A DNA stretch of 64,000 bases from Meishania litoralis (GTDB taxonomy: Bacteria; Bacteroidota; Bacteroidia; Flavobacteriales; Flavobacteriaceae), in assembly GCF_042611095.1 (NCBI RefSeq), contig NZ_JBHFPV010000002.1, positions 248,001 to 312,000 on the forward strand, written 5' to 3'. The notes below the pieces were generated by a model, which made no database searches, was not told the origin of the DNA, and worked only from the letters and a program-made list of their open reading frames with translations. The translations under genes and the position numbers were made by a program. This document shows, piece after piece, positions 18,295 to 27,164 of this stretch (position 1 is the stretch's first letter; each line of letters begins with the position of its first letter).

Positions 18295-18535
18295 CGATTT
18301 GTACCGATTTTATCGCAAAGTATTTGCATCGAATTGAATACAAAGCTATCTTTGAAATATTACCCCTTAGATAAGGCAAAGAGTATTTTGCCTTGTGGTA
18401 ACTGTTATTGTTCCGCTGAATAAATTGCTTAGGCTTACGATCGTAAAGTTTTCCTTTTCCTTGCACGTTAATTTAGTATTTCAATGGCAACCGCCCCCTT
18501 GGTGCGTAAATCATTATTAACAAAATTTAGAGTAA

Positions 18536-18985
18536 ATGGCGAGAGCACAAGAAACCTTTGGAAAAAAAGAACGCGAAAAAAAGCGCCTGAAGAAGCGTGA
18601 AGAGAAGCAGAAAAGAAAAGAGGCGCGAAAATCCAATGCTACAGGTGGGGGACTGGAGAATATGTTGGTATATGTCGATGAGAACGGTCATTTTACAGAT
18701 ACTCCCCCAGACCCCGCCAAGAAGGTAAAGATCGATGCGGAAAGTATTGTTTTAGGAATTCCTAAAAAAGAAGAACAGGAGCCTGAAGATCCCGTTAGAA
18801 ATGGCAAAGTTTCCTTTTTTGACCACTCCAAAGGGTTTGGGTTTATCATCGATAGCGAGAACTCGGAGAAATATTTCGTACATGTAAGTGGTCTGATCGA
18901 CGAGATTGATGAAAACGATAAGGTTTCTTTTGAATTGGAAAAAGGCATGAAGGGCCTCAATGCGGTTCGGGTCAAAAAAACATAA
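18536..18985 (+). CDS. Cold-shock-domain protein with basic N-terminal extension
   Basis: 149 residues. The first 35 are almost all K, R and E ('KKEREKKRLKKREEKQKRK'), an RNA-binding tail; a linker follows, and the cold-shock domain is at about 85-149 with RNP1 'KGFGFI' and RNP2 'YFVHVS'. This is the form often found in Flavobacteriia. It binds single-stranded RNA/DNA as a chaperone. A 240-base leader precedes it, and a terminator follows at 19043-19075. Confidence 0.9.
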   Translation: MARAQETFGKKEREKKRLKKREEKQKRKEARKSNATGGGLENMLVYVDENGHFTDTPPDPAKKVKIDAESIVLGIPKKEEQEPEDPVRNGKVSFFDHSKGFGFIIDSENSEKYFVHVSGLIDEIDENDKVSFELEKGMKGLNAVRVKKT

Positions 18986-19042
18986 AAAGACCTAAATTCA
19001 TCGATAATATATTAATAGTCGGGCTATTGGTTTAACTTCTAC

Positions 19043-19075
19043 AAAATCACGTTATATCCTGCGTGATTTTTTTAT
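19043..19075 (+). terminator. Rho-independent terminator after the cold-shock gene
   Basis: Stem 'aaaatcacg'/'cgtgatttt' with a ten-base loop, followed by a run of T's. It lies about 60 bases beyond the stop codon. Confidence 0.8.
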
Positions 19076-19195
19076 TTATCTTTAGAAAGTTTCATTTAGT
19101 TTATGCGATCCCATACTTACCAATGTTAATGTAACCTTTTGAAATTACCACTATCGGATTTTAATGAAGGTGTAGGTTTTCTGAAAAAGCACTTT

Positions 19196-20428
19196 ATGTT
19201 GGGCAATACTCTATTCCGCAAGATTCTTAATTTATTGACCATCCTGATTGGAGTGGTCGAGGGTTACGGACAAATATCTACGTGTGCCGAACTCACCTTT
19301 CCTATCGATGGCGCTGTTGGAGTTTCGATAACAACAGATTTGGAATGGCAACAAGTGACGGAAGCTTCAGGTTACCTATTATCCGTGGGAACATCTCCTG
19401 GTGGCACCGAGATCCTAAATGCCGTTGATGTTGGCAACGTCGACACTTATGATCTAGCCAACGAGCTTCCATCACTTCAAATGATTTATGTGACCATAAC
19501 TCCTTATGACGGTGTTGGCAATTTTGGCGACTGCCCTGAAGAAGTATTTACCACAGGCGGAGCGGTACCACCCCTATGTACCGAGATAATCAACCCTACC
19601 AATGGCGATCAATTGGTTTCGGTTACTGCCAATATCACATGGATTCGCGACTTCGGCGCATCGGGCTACCGCATGACCATTCGTGAGAACGACCCAAATG
19701 GAATCGTTGTATTGAATAACGAAGATGTGGGCAACGGCACCAATTTTAAACCACCCGATTTTAAACCTCGAACACAATATTTCGTCACAATTATACCCTA
19801 CAATGATTTTGGTCCGGCGTCGGGGTGCGATCCAATTTCATTCACAACAGGAGATGGTCTTCCATTGCCTTTTTGTACAGAATTACTTTCTCCTGAGGAT
19901 GGCTCTGTCGATGTTCCCGTAGATACAGATTTACAATGGGCCGCAGTATCCAATGTAGACGGGTATTATGTTTCCTTGGGCACCACCCCCCGAGGTACTG
20001 ATATCGTAAACCAAGAAGACGTTGGCAATGTCACGACCTATGAGTTGTCTGGAAACCTGCCCATAGGCCAACGCATTTATGCCCTGATAATACCATATAA
20101 AGGGCAATTGCGCGCAGAAAATTGTATAGTTACTTCCTTCACGATCGAGGGGCCATCATCAGATGATTTGATAGAAATTGCACCTAATTTCTTCACGCCC
20201 AACAATGATAGCTTTAACGACGAATGGATCGTGCGATCTTCCCAGAACATTACGGTTCTGAATATTTACATATTCGACCGTTTCGGAAAGTTATTGAAAC
20301 AATTGGCTCCCGACCAGCCATGGGACGGTACCGTAAATGGCCGACAGCTTCCTGCCAATACTTATTGGTTTGCCATTGATGTATTGAACGCCCCTCCTCT
20401 CCAAGGTTACATGATGCTAAAGCGTTGA
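19196..20428 (+). CDS. T9SS type B sorting-domain (gliding-motility C-terminal) secreted protein
   Basis: I chose the ATG at 19196 because it starts a signal peptide ending 'VVEGYGQ'; an in-frame TTG at 19139 would add 19 residues. Three repeats of about 100 residues follow, each with 'CTELxxPxdGxxxVxxxxxx' then 'W', 'GYxxxxGTTP' and 'xxDVGNxTxY', an Ig/fibronectin-type fold. The C terminus 'APNFFTPNNDSFNDEW' to 'YWFAIDVLN...LQGYMMLKR' is the gliding-motility-associated (type B) sorting domain, which sends cargo through the type IX secretion system to the cell surface. The partner or ligand is unknown. Confidence 0.85.
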   Translation: MLGNTLFRKILNLLTILIGVVEGYGQISTCAELTFPIDGAVGVSITTDLEWQQVTEASGYLLSVGTSPGGTEILNAVDVGNVDTYDLANELPSLQMIYVTITPYDGVGNFGDCPEEVFTTGGAVPPLCTEIINPTNGDQLVSVTANITWIRDFGASGYRMTIRENDPNGIVVLNNEDVGNGTNFKPPDFKPRTQYFVTIIPYNDFGPASGCDPISFTTGDGLPLPFCTELLSPEDGSVDVPVDTDLQWAAVSNVDGYYVSLGTTPRGTDIVNQEDVGNVTTYELSGNLPIGQRIYALIIPYKGQLRAENCIVTSFTIEGPSSDDLIEIAPNFFTPNNDSFNDEWIVRSSQNITVLNIYIFDRFGKLLKQLAPDQPWDGTVNGRQLPANTYWFAIDVLNAPPLQGYMMLKR

Positions 20429-20602
20429 CCTAAGAAATTATAAACTCCATAATTCATTTTTTCTTTAAGAATCCATGTTTAGGCACTACATACCTATCCT
20501 TTAATGTTAAACTATGTCTCCTACGTCGATCGGTACCGCGAACAACACACTAAAAACTCGAATATTTACGTTAGTAGCCTATAACCCACAAATATTTATG
20601 AA

Positions 20603-21400
20603 ATGAAACAATTTAGTAGAATTGTGAAATTAACGGTTTTCCTAAGTATAGGTTCACTATTTATAATAGGATGTAGCAAGGATGAAACGACCTATACAGA
20701 GGGCCAGGAACTCTCGAACACCGAATTGAAAACTATCCTTGAAACCGATGATCTCTCCAGTATAGCAGACAACGCACTTTCTGAGCTTTACATGAATAGG
20801 GGCAATAGCGCAAAATCGGCAAAAGCCGTGGAATGCTATTCGGCCGTATATTCCGAGACAGGCTTTACCGCTACTTTTGAGAATTGTAATCTAAATGGTA
20901 CGGATAATATTAATGGTACCTTATCGGTCGTTTATGAAACATCTGAGGGGTCGGCGGCCTTTACGGCCACCTATACCGATTTTTATGTAGGTGCCACCAA
21001 ATTAAGCGGAACGAGAAGTTACGTGGTTACCAGTAATAATGAGCAGGGAAGCATCTCTTTGGCAATAACAAGCAACATGACCATTACTATGGAAGACGAG
21101 TCGACCATTGCCGAAAGTGGCACAAGAACTTTCGGACTTCACTTAGGCGATAGTTTTGAAACCACAACCTATACCATAGAAGGCAATTGGACCTTGGAAA
21201 CCAATGGCAATATATACAAAGTGGCCATTGGTTCCGCATTGTCGGGTAACTGGGCATGTGCCTATGTCAATGAAGGCACTATGACCGTCGAGAAGAACGG
21301 TTTGGTAGTAACCGTTAATTTTGGTGATGGTACATGTGATGATATGGCGCAATTAACCTATCCCAATGGAGCAACAGAAGACATTTCATTAAAAGATTAG
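20603..21400 (+). CDS. Hypothetical lipoprotein
   Basis: 265 residues with a lipoprotein signal 'LFIIGC' (Cys about 24). The mature part is Thr/Ser/Asn rich and beta-strand rich, with repeated short turns ('NLNGTDNINGTLS', 'YTDFYVGATKLSGTRSY'), a cysteine in 'VECYSAVY' and others near 'FENCN', 'WACAY' and 'GTCDD' that could form disulfides. It is probably exposed on the outer membrane. No family recognised. It has its own terminator. Confidence 0.7.
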   Translation: MKQFSRIVKLTVFLSIGSLFIIGCSKDETTYTEGQELSNTELKTILETDDLSSIADNALSELYMNRGNSAKSAKAVECYSAVYSETGFTATFENCNLNGTDNINGTLSVVYETSEGSAAFTATYTDFYVGATKLSGTRSYVVTSNNEQGSISLAITSNMTITMEDESTIAESGTRTFGLHLGDSFETTTYTIEGNWTLETNGNIYKVAIGSALSGNWACAYVNEGTMTVEKNGLVVTVNFGDGTCDDMAQLTYPNGATEDISLKD

Positions 21401-21418
21401 CAATTTAAATAGCTATAA

Positions 21419-21455
21419 GAAAAGCCCCACCGTAATCGGATGGGGCTTTTTCTTT
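21419..21455 (+). terminator. Rho-independent terminator
   Basis: Stem 'aaaagcccca'/'tggggctttt' with an eleven-base loop and a T-rich tail, 20 bases after the hypothetical lipoprotein gene. Confidence 0.88.
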
Positions 21456-21558
21456 GGTTTCCATTTGATAAATAAAATAGTTAAGAAAAAGGACGAGGCG
21501 CAAGCGTAAATCTGTGTATTTTTAAAGAATATCAACAAACTTTAAAATTTACCGGTTT

Positions 21559-23442
21559 ATGAAAAATGTGGCTAAAACCTGTATTGGTCTTTTATTTCTA
21601 TTTGTCATTGTCCCTAATGTCGAGGGTCAAGAAGATGTTTTAAAACAACTTCAGGAAATTGCGGTCGTGGACCAGAAAGTAATGATGCCCATGCGCGATG
21701 GCATTCGTTTGTCCACAGATATATATAGACCCAAAGCACCTGGCAAATATCCGATCATATTTTCCAGGACTCCATATAATTTCAATTCATGGGGAGATGG
21801 CGAACAAAGAACAAGGACCGCACAAAGAGCTTATGAAGCGGTAAAAAGAGGTTATGCCTATGTTGTACAGAATGAGAGGGGACGCTATTATTCGGAAGGG
21901 GAGTGGGATATTTTAGGCACGCCCCTGACCGATGGATACGATGCCTTTAGTTGGATGAAAGATCAACCATGGTCCAATGGCAAAATAGGCACTTTGGGGT
22001 GTTCATCAACCGCAGAATGGCAGATGGCAGTGGCGGCTCTTGACCATCCTTCGCATGCGGCTATGGTACCACAGGGGTTTGGAGCCGGTGTCGGACGGGT
22101 CGGGGATTATTTTGAACAAGGCAACTGGTATCGGGGCGGGGCGGAACAAATGTTGTTTATTGCATGGTTGTACGGGGTGGAACATGACAAATTTAAACCG
22201 AGGATTCCAGAAGGTGCGACTCAAGAAGATTTGATCCGTATATCGCGTTTCTATGATCTTGCCCCTGAAAATCCCCCGGTAGACATGAAAGAAGCACTGG
22301 CACATCTTCCTATTCAGGATATTCTCAAGAACATTAATGGCAAAAGGGAAATTTTCGATAAAATGGTACGCAGAACACCAAATCATGAAGATTGGTACAA
22401 GGGCGGACTTTACCATGACAATATGGATTTTGGAGTGCCAAGTTTTTGGTTCGCCTCTTGGTACGATGTTTCTATTAGTCCGAATCTAGCCCTGTTCAAC
22501 CACGTTCGTTCGAATGCAAAGAATCCCGAAGTACGTGATAATCAATATTTGGTTATCGCACCAACTTTACATTGCGCATATACCCGGGCTACCGAAAATA
22601 CGATAGTGGGAGAACGTAACGTTGGAGATGCCCGACTGAACTACGATGAACAAATCTATGACTGGTTCGATCTATGGCTCAAAGATGAAAAAAACAATTT
22701 TAAGAAGAACACCCCAAGGGTGCAGTATTATACCATGGGGAGCAATAAATGGCAAGCGTCGGAAACTTGGCCCCCTGCAACTGCAAAACTGACCACCTAC
22801 TACTTGAATAGTGAAGAGGGCGCCAACAGTATTTTTGGTGATGGTATCTTGTCAACCGATGAACCTGCCGAGAGCGAGTCATACGATGCCTTTGTCTACG
22901 ACCCGATGAATCCCGTGAATTCATATGGTGGAAACGTTTGCTGTACGGGCAATGCCGTAAAAGGAGGTTCTTTTGATCAACGTGTAATGGAAACTCGGAA
23001 CGACATTTTGGTATTTACGACGGAGCCTTTAGAAGAAGGTACGGAGGTTTCCGGGTTTATCGAATCGACACTTTATGTGTCTTCCGATGCCAAGGATACC
23101 GACTTTACCATCAAATTGATCGATGTTTATCCCGATGGAAGGGCATACAATTTAGATGAAACGATTCAAAGGGCACGTTATCGTGAAGGATACGATAAAG
23201 AGGTGTTTATGGAAAAAGAAAAGGTCTACAAAATTGACCTGACTCCAATGTCGACAAGCAATTATTTTGAAAAGGGACATCGTATTCGGGTCGAAATTTC
23301 AAGTAGCAATTTTCCACGTTTTGCCCGAAATCTGAATACTGGGGGTAAGAATTATGATGAAAAGGATGGTGTTGTTGCCCATAACCGGGTATATCACTCC
23401 AAAAAATATCCCTCACAGATTCGATTGCCGATGGTAAGGTAA
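21559..23442 (+). CDS. CocE/NonD-family secreted hydrolase (X-Pro dipeptidyl-peptidase S15 type)
   Basis: 627 residues with a signal peptide (to about 'VEGQ'). The alpha/beta-hydrolase half has 'MPMRDGIRLSTDIYRP', 'VVQNERGRYYSEGEW' and the nucleophile elbow 'IGTLGCSSTAEWQ' with Ser149. An all-helical cap follows, then 'LVIAPTLHCAYTRATENTIV' with the probable catalytic His. The C-terminal jelly-roll (PepX_C) includes 'DTDFTIKLIDVYPDGRAYN'. The family hydrolyses esters or acyl-amino acids/peptides; the substrate is unknown. The next gene starts 44 bases later on the same strand. Confidence 0.87.
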   Translation: MKNVAKTCIGLLFLFVIVPNVEGQEDVLKQLQEIAVVDQKVMMPMRDGIRLSTDIYRPKAPGKYPIIFSRTPYNFNSWGDGEQRTRTAQRAYEAVKRGYAYVVQNERGRYYSEGEWDILGTPLTDGYDAFSWMKDQPWSNGKIGTLGCSSTAEWQMAVAALDHPSHAAMVPQGFGAGVGRVGDYFEQGNWYRGGAEQMLFIAWLYGVEHDKFKPRIPEGATQEDLIRISRFYDLAPENPPVDMKEALAHLPIQDILKNINGKREIFDKMVRRTPNHEDWYKGGLYHDNMDFGVPSFWFASWYDVSISPNLALFNHVRSNAKNPEVRDNQYLVIAPTLHCAYTRATENTIVGERNVGDARLNYDEQIYDWFDLWLKDEKNNFKKNTPRVQYYTMGSNKWQASETWPPATAKLTTYYLNSEEGANSIFGDGILSTDEPAESESYDAFVYDPMNPVNSYGGNVCCTGNAVKGGSFDQRVMETRNDILVFTTEPLEEGTEVSGFIESTLYVSSDAKDTDFTIKLIDVYPDGRAYNLDETIQRARYREGYDKEVFMEKEKVYKIDLTPMSTSNYFEKGHRIRVEISSSNFPRFARNLNTGGKNYDEKDGVVAHNRVYHSKKYPSQIRLPMVR

Positions 23443-23486
23443 GCTTGGCACAAGACTTGTGGCTTTTCAAGCAAAACCGGTTTAGG

Positions 23487-23993
23487 ATGAATAATCTCAA
23501 AATACTAATATTTTTTGCCTTGGCGTTCAATTTGGCACATGGTCAAACGAAATCGGAGATAAAAGAAGCTCAGTATGCCAAAATAAAAGAATTGATCGCT
23601 TCAGGTGAGTTTGTTTTTGTAGCGGATCGGGCCATACCAAGGGGAGGGTCAAGCATAAGTTTGGTAACCAACCCCAATTATCTAAAGGTCGTCAAAGATT
23701 CCACCACGGCCTATATGCCTTTCTTTGGTGAACGGTTCGCTGGTGGTGGTTTCGGAGAACCAGGGGCAATTACCTTCGAAACCATTATCGAGGATCTAGT
23801 GGTTCACTATAATGACAAGAAGGACAAAATTACTTTTAAATTCAGTGCCAATAACGATTATGACCGCTTTGGGCTGGTCTTGGAAATAGGTCGGTCGGGT
23901 TGGGCCAATTTACGTATTAGAAGTATTGATAGAAGTACGATAGGTTATTACGGCCGTGTTATGAAGGTGGAAAATAATCCGGCGAACCCTTAA
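23487..23993 (+). CDS. DUF4251 secreted protein
   Basis: 168 residues from the ATG at 23487, which begins a signal peptide (MNNLKILIFFALAFNLAHGQ); an in-frame TTG at 23445 is less likely. The mature part fits DUF4251: 'IASGEFVFVADRAIPRGGSS', 'LVTNPNYLKVVKDSTTAYMP', 'YFGR/FFGERFAGG'-like centre and 'ITFKFSANNDYDRFGLVLEI'. The family is found in Bacteroidota and has no known function. It shares its last bases with the convergent gene at 23990. Confidence 0.8.
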   Translation: MNNLKILIFFALAFNLAHGQTKSEIKEAQYAKIKELIASGEFVFVADRAIPRGGSSISLVTNPNYLKVVKDSTTAYMPFFGERFAGGGFGEPGAITFETIIEDLVVHYNDKKDKITFKFSANNDYDRFGLVLEIGRSGWANLRIRSIDRSTIGYYGRVMKVENNPANP

Positions 23994-24595
23994 TCTTTTT
24001 CCAGAACTTCCAATAGGGCCTCATAGCTGGTGATTTGCGTAAACAATTTGCCCCCGATATTTAAGATCGGCGTAGTTAGCGAATCAATGGGATTGGTACT
24101 GCCCAAAGCGCCTTGAAGCTGCGATTGCATATCGGGCCTGGCTTCCAAATTATGTTGCGAAAAATGGTATTTTCCATTTTGAAGCGGGTTTATCAAACTG
24201 TCGCAAGAAGTACAGTTTTTAGGTAAATACACAATAATCGGCTTCTTAGGTTTGATTTTGACTTTTTCAAACTCTTTTTTCAAGGCACGGTTCGAGAGAC
24301 TATCATTTATCTCAAGTTCATAAGAATATGATGGTTTCTTACCACGAACCAGCACTATTGTTTTCAAATGTACTTTTGATGTTGCAGGAACCCGAATTGG
24401 TCTTGGACGGGCCCTACTTTGTCTAAAGTTATTTCCTGTAATCGTAATCGTTACATCAAAGTCCTGATCGTTTTCATTAATGGCATAAAAAGCCAATCGA
24501 TTCGGTATTTCTTCAGTGACCACTTTTATAGGTCTTTCCTGTCCCATGGCCGGCATTGTCAGAATCAGGAACAACATTGGTAAGTATATTTTCAT
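23990..24595 (-). CDS. Secreted protein with C-terminal glutaredoxin-like domain (CTSC)
   Basis: 201 residues, signal peptide to about 'PAMGQ'. The N-terminal half (about 20-105) is beta-rich and unassigned ('RLAFYAINENDQDFDVTITI'). The C-terminal half reads like a thioredoxin-fold glutaredoxin: 'KKPIIVYLPKNCTSCDSLI' with CxxC, then 'SLTTPILNIGGKLFTQI', where the cis-Pro is in 'TTPIL'. It is likely a periplasmic or surface thiol-disulfide protein; the reductant and target are unknown. Its 3' end overlaps the DUF4251 gene by four bases. Confidence 0.65.
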   Translation of the reverse strand: MKIYLPMLFLILTMPAMGQERPIKVVTEEIPNRLAFYAINENDQDFDVTITITGNNFRQSRARPRPIRVPATSKVHLKTIVLVRGKKPSYSYELEINDSLSNRALKKEFEKVKIKPKKPIIVYLPKNCTSCDSLINPLQNGKYHFSQHNLEARPDMQSQLQGALGSTNPIDSLTTPILNIGGKLFTQITSYEALLEVLEKD

Positions 24596-24816
24596 CTTCC
24601 CTAAATTAAAAGCACCAAATCAATCAGCTTAATTTGCGCCTATTGTGTTATCGATTCCTCAAGATATAAAAATAATCGAGTACCGTTCAATTGTTGCATG
24701 CAATTTGGGCCTTATGGATCTTTTTATCCATAAACTACATTTTTCGTATCGATACGCTCGTTAAATTGACAGTTATTCTTAATATTGACTTGCAATAACC
24801 TACCATCTTGATCAGT

Positions 24817-25752
24817 ATGGACCGACCCACAAATCCGACCTTGATAATATTGGCCTTCTTCGCGATTTATGTCATTTGGGGTTCTACGTATTTGCTCAAT
24901 AAGATAGCCGTTACCGAGCTTCCCGCTTTCATGTTGGCGGGATTGCGATTTGTTGTCGCCGGAATTCTTATTCTCATTATCGCCAAGATTATGCGACTGC
25001 ATATATTGATCAATTGGCGGCAATTCTTCAACACGATAATAGCGGGTTTTTTATTCCTCAGTTTTGGAAATGGGGTAGTGGTCTGGGCATTGAAGTTTGT
25101 CGACAGTGGTTTTGCCGCTTTGGAGATTTCCGCGCAACCGCTCTTGATACTGCTCCTTATGAGAGTGTTGCAGGGCAAAAAAATTCAATTGATGTCCGTG
25201 GTAGGGGTCGTATTGGGTTTCATCGGAATTTATCTATTGGTCAGTCAAAAAGAAATCATTCGTCAAGAAGGCTCAGTTTTGGGAATGTTTCTGATTTTTC
25301 TGGCGATGCTCAGTTGGGGCTATGGCAGTTTGTTCGTGTCCAAGGCCGATCTACCTAAAAACTATCTGGTCAACACCGGTTATCAAATGCTCACCGGAGG
25401 TGGTTTGATGCTGTTATTCAGTCCCATCATTGGTGAAAAATGGACATCTCCCGTATCTTGGAGTACCGAAGTGCAATTGTCAATGCTATTATTGATTCTT
25501 TTCGGCAGTATCGTAGCCTTTACCGCCTTTAATTATCTGCTGCAGGTAGTATCTCCCGAAAAAGTAGCTACATCGACCTATGTAAATCCGATCATTGCAC
25601 TTATTCTGGGATGGTATTTTTTGGATGAACAAATCACCTTGCAATCCATTATTGCGGCAATCGTTTTATTGACCGGAGTCTACTTTATAAACACAAGAAA
25701 AAAATTAGTACTTTTTTCAAGATTTTCAGGCAAACTATCTGAAAATAAATAA
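24817..25752 (+). CDS. EamA-family (DMT superfamily) transporter
   Basis: 311 residues from the ATG at 24817 (a TTG three codons upstream is possible). Ten hydrophobic helices form two EamA repeats: 'FFAIYVIWGSTYLLNKIAV' at the start of the first and 'MFLIFLAMLSWGYGSLFVSK' of the second, ending 'AAIVLLTGVYFINTRKK'. Members export amino acids or other metabolites across the inner membrane; the substrate cannot be told. The next gene starts 31 bases after it on the same strand. Confidence 0.92.
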   Translation: MDRPTNPTLIILAFFAIYVIWGSTYLLNKIAVTELPAFMLAGLRFVVAGILILIIAKIMRLHILINWRQFFNTIIAGFLFLSFGNGVVVWALKFVDSGFAALEISAQPLLILLLMRVLQGKKIQLMSVVGVVLGFIGIYLLVSQKEIIRQEGSVLGMFLIFLAMLSWGYGSLFVSKADLPKNYLVNTGYQMLTGGGLMLLFSPIIGEKWTSPVSWSTEVQLSMLLLILFGSIVAFTAFNYLLQVVSPEKVATSTYVNPIIALILGWYFLDEQITLQSIIAAIVLLTGVYFINTRKKLVLFSRFSGKLSENK

Positions 25753-25783
25753 TGGACCCCTATATTACTTAAAACAGCACAAA

Positions 25784-26482
25784 ATGAAAAAAACGGTTTT
25801 ATTGACAATATTCATTTTAACGATTATGGGGTGCAAGTCGCAAAACACCGTATCTCTGTTTAATGGAAAAGACTTGACTGGCTGGCATATCGATGTGCCT
25901 AAAATGGATAGCATTCCCGATGCGAGAAACCCCTTTATTGTCAGAAATGGTATGTTGGTAAGCCTCGGCACCCCACAGGGTCATGTTATTACCGACAAGG
26001 TTTATCGTGATTTTCGCCTACAAATCGAATACCGTTTTGCCGGGGAACCCGGTAATTGCGGCGCCCTTGTTTTCGCTTCAACGCCAAGGTCTTTGTATAA
26101 AATGTTTCCCAAATCGATCGAAGTACAAATGATGCATGAAAATGCCGGGGATTTTTGGTGTATTGTCGAAGATATTACCGTCGACAATATGCTCGCTCGA
26201 AGAGGCCCAAAAGAGGAATGGGGAATTACGGAAGGCAAAAAAAGAAGAATATTGAACCTCACCGACGACTCCGAAAATCCCGTAGGGGAGTGGAACTATA
26301 TGACCATCGAATGCTTGAATAGCGAGGTCAAGGTTTGGCTAAACGGAGATTTGGTGAATCACGGTTACAATGCCACCGCGAGTGAAGGCCAAATTGCTTT
26401 ACAAGCTGAAGGTTCAGAAGTAGAATTTCGAAAAGTGGCACTTACGCCCATAAGTACGTTGAGCGATTCAGAGCCTGAATAA
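25784..26482 (+). CDS. DUF1080 lipoprotein (3-keto-glycoside hydrolase family)
   Basis: 232 residues; lipoprotein signal 'LTIMGC' (Cys17). The concanavalin-like DUF1080 domain shows 'VSLFNGKDLTGWHID', 'DFRLQIEYRFAGEPGNCGAL', 'SIEVQMMHENAGDFWCI', 'GEWNYMTIECLNSEVKVWL' and a final 'GQIALQAEGSEVEFRKV'. Recent Pfam naming is 3-keto-disaccharide hydrolase. It is one of three DUF1080 genes in the window (others at 33789 and 47663). It follows the EamA gene and ends at a strong terminator. Confidence 0.88.
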   Translation: MKKTVLLTIFILTIMGCKSQNTVSLFNGKDLTGWHIDVPKMDSIPDARNPFIVRNGMLVSLGTPQGHVITDKVYRDFRLQIEYRFAGEPGNCGALVFASTPRSLYKMFPKSIEVQMMHENAGDFWCIVEDITVDNMLARRGPKEEWGITEGKKRRILNLTDDSENPVGEWNYMTIECLNSEVKVWLNGDLVNHGYNATASEGQIALQAEGSEVEFRKVALTPISTLSDSEPE

Positions 26483-26501
26483 TATGTATTGAACAAATCA
26501 A

Positions 26502-26535
26502 AAAAGGGGCGCTATCATACGATAACGCCCCTTTT
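26502..26535. terminator. Bidirectional terminator shared by DUF1080 gene and microprotein genes
   Basis: Fifteen-bp stem 26502-26516/26521-26535 with one mismatch ('aaaaggggcgctatc' against 'gataacgcccctttt'), a four-base loop, A run on the left and T run on the right. It can stop the plus-strand DUF1080 transcript and the minus-strand small-gene transcript. Confidence 0.88.
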
Positions 26536-26559
26536 AATTCAATTGACGGCCAGAACCGA

Positions 26560-26673
26560 CTAACGGTTAAAATTTCTGGATTGACTCCATAATGCCCTTT
26601 TGCTGTTGCTCAAGGTAGAAAAGTATTGTCCGGTTCTCGATTCTGTTACCGTTTGTGTGAATGATGCTTTCAT
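26560..26673 (-). CDS. Microprotein, 37 aa, paralogue A
   Basis: Reads M-K-A-S-F-T-Q-T-V-T-E-S-R-T-G-Q-Y-F-S-T, then L-S-N-S-K-R-A-L-W-S-Q-S-R-N-F-N-R and TAG. It matches the neighbouring paralogue B at 33 of 37 residues, while 11 codons differ silently, which is the pattern expected of translated genes under selection. No signal peptide or membrane segment; it is basic and Ser/Thr/Gln/Asn rich with an aromatic 'QYFSTLSNSKRA' core. No family recognised. It is last in a three-gene minus-strand unit ending at the terminator 26502-26535. Confidence 0.65.
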   Translation of the reverse strand: MKASFTQTVTESRTGQYFSTLSNSKRALWSQSRNFNR

Positions 26674-26714
26674 GACTTTTGTTTTTAGATTGATGATTGA
26701 TGATGAAATCGGTA

Positions 26715-26828
26715 TTAGCGATTAAAATTTCTGAACTGTGACCACTGAGCCCTTTTACTGTTGCTCAAAGTTGAAAAATATTGTCCGGTTCTTGATTCTG
26801 TTACTGTTTTTGTGATAGAAGCTTTCAT
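26715..26828 (-). CDS. Microprotein, 37 aa, paralogue B
   Basis: Same length and frame as paralogue A, with I5, K7, Q29 and F33 in place of F, Q, L and S; the end is 'WSQFRNFNR' and TAA. It starts five bases after the stop of the 42-aa gene upstream and is 41 bases from paralogue A, so all three are probably one transcript. Conserved start, stop distance and silent differences argue that it is coding. The function is unknown; secretion, signalling or regulation are all open. Confidence 0.65.
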   Translation of the reverse strand: MKASITKTVTESRTGQYFSTLSNSKRAQWSQFRNFNR

Positions 26829-26833
26829 AATTT

Positions 26834-26962
26834 TTAGTTTTTAAGATTGTTGTTAATTCCGTTGTTCTTGTTCTTTTGGCTGTACCAATGATCGGTCGCC
26901 CAGCCAAGGTCCATTGTATAATATATCTTAGGACGTAATTGATGTTGATATAAAGTTTCCAT
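26834..26962 (-). CDS. Microprotein, 42 aa, first of the small-gene operon
   Basis: Begins 'METLYQHQLRPKIYYTMDLG', continues 'WATDHWYSQKNKNNGINNNL' and ends K-N. It is unlike the two 37-aa paralogues but rich in aromatic residues, with 'YYTMDLGWATDHWY' as a compact core and an Asn/Lys tail. It has an ATG start and lies five bases before paralogue B. It is less certain than the paralogue pair because there is no second copy to compare. The 200 bases upstream are A+T rich and could hold its promoter. Confidence 0.45.
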   Translation of the reverse strand: METLYQHQLRPKIYYTMDLGWATDHWYSQKNKNNGINNNLKN

Positions 26963-27164
26963 GATGTTTGTTTTTGATTGACTTACAACTAGAAGACGAC
27001 GGAAGGATAATTTTGTTACAGTACTATGTTATAAAAGGTACTATATTAATTAAACTTTAACATATTGAAATAAGATATATTCACTTACTAAATTGATTAT
27101 CAATTACTTATTGTTTTTTACATTTTTAACGTTCTTTTCATGATTTTGTACTTATCTTAGAAAA

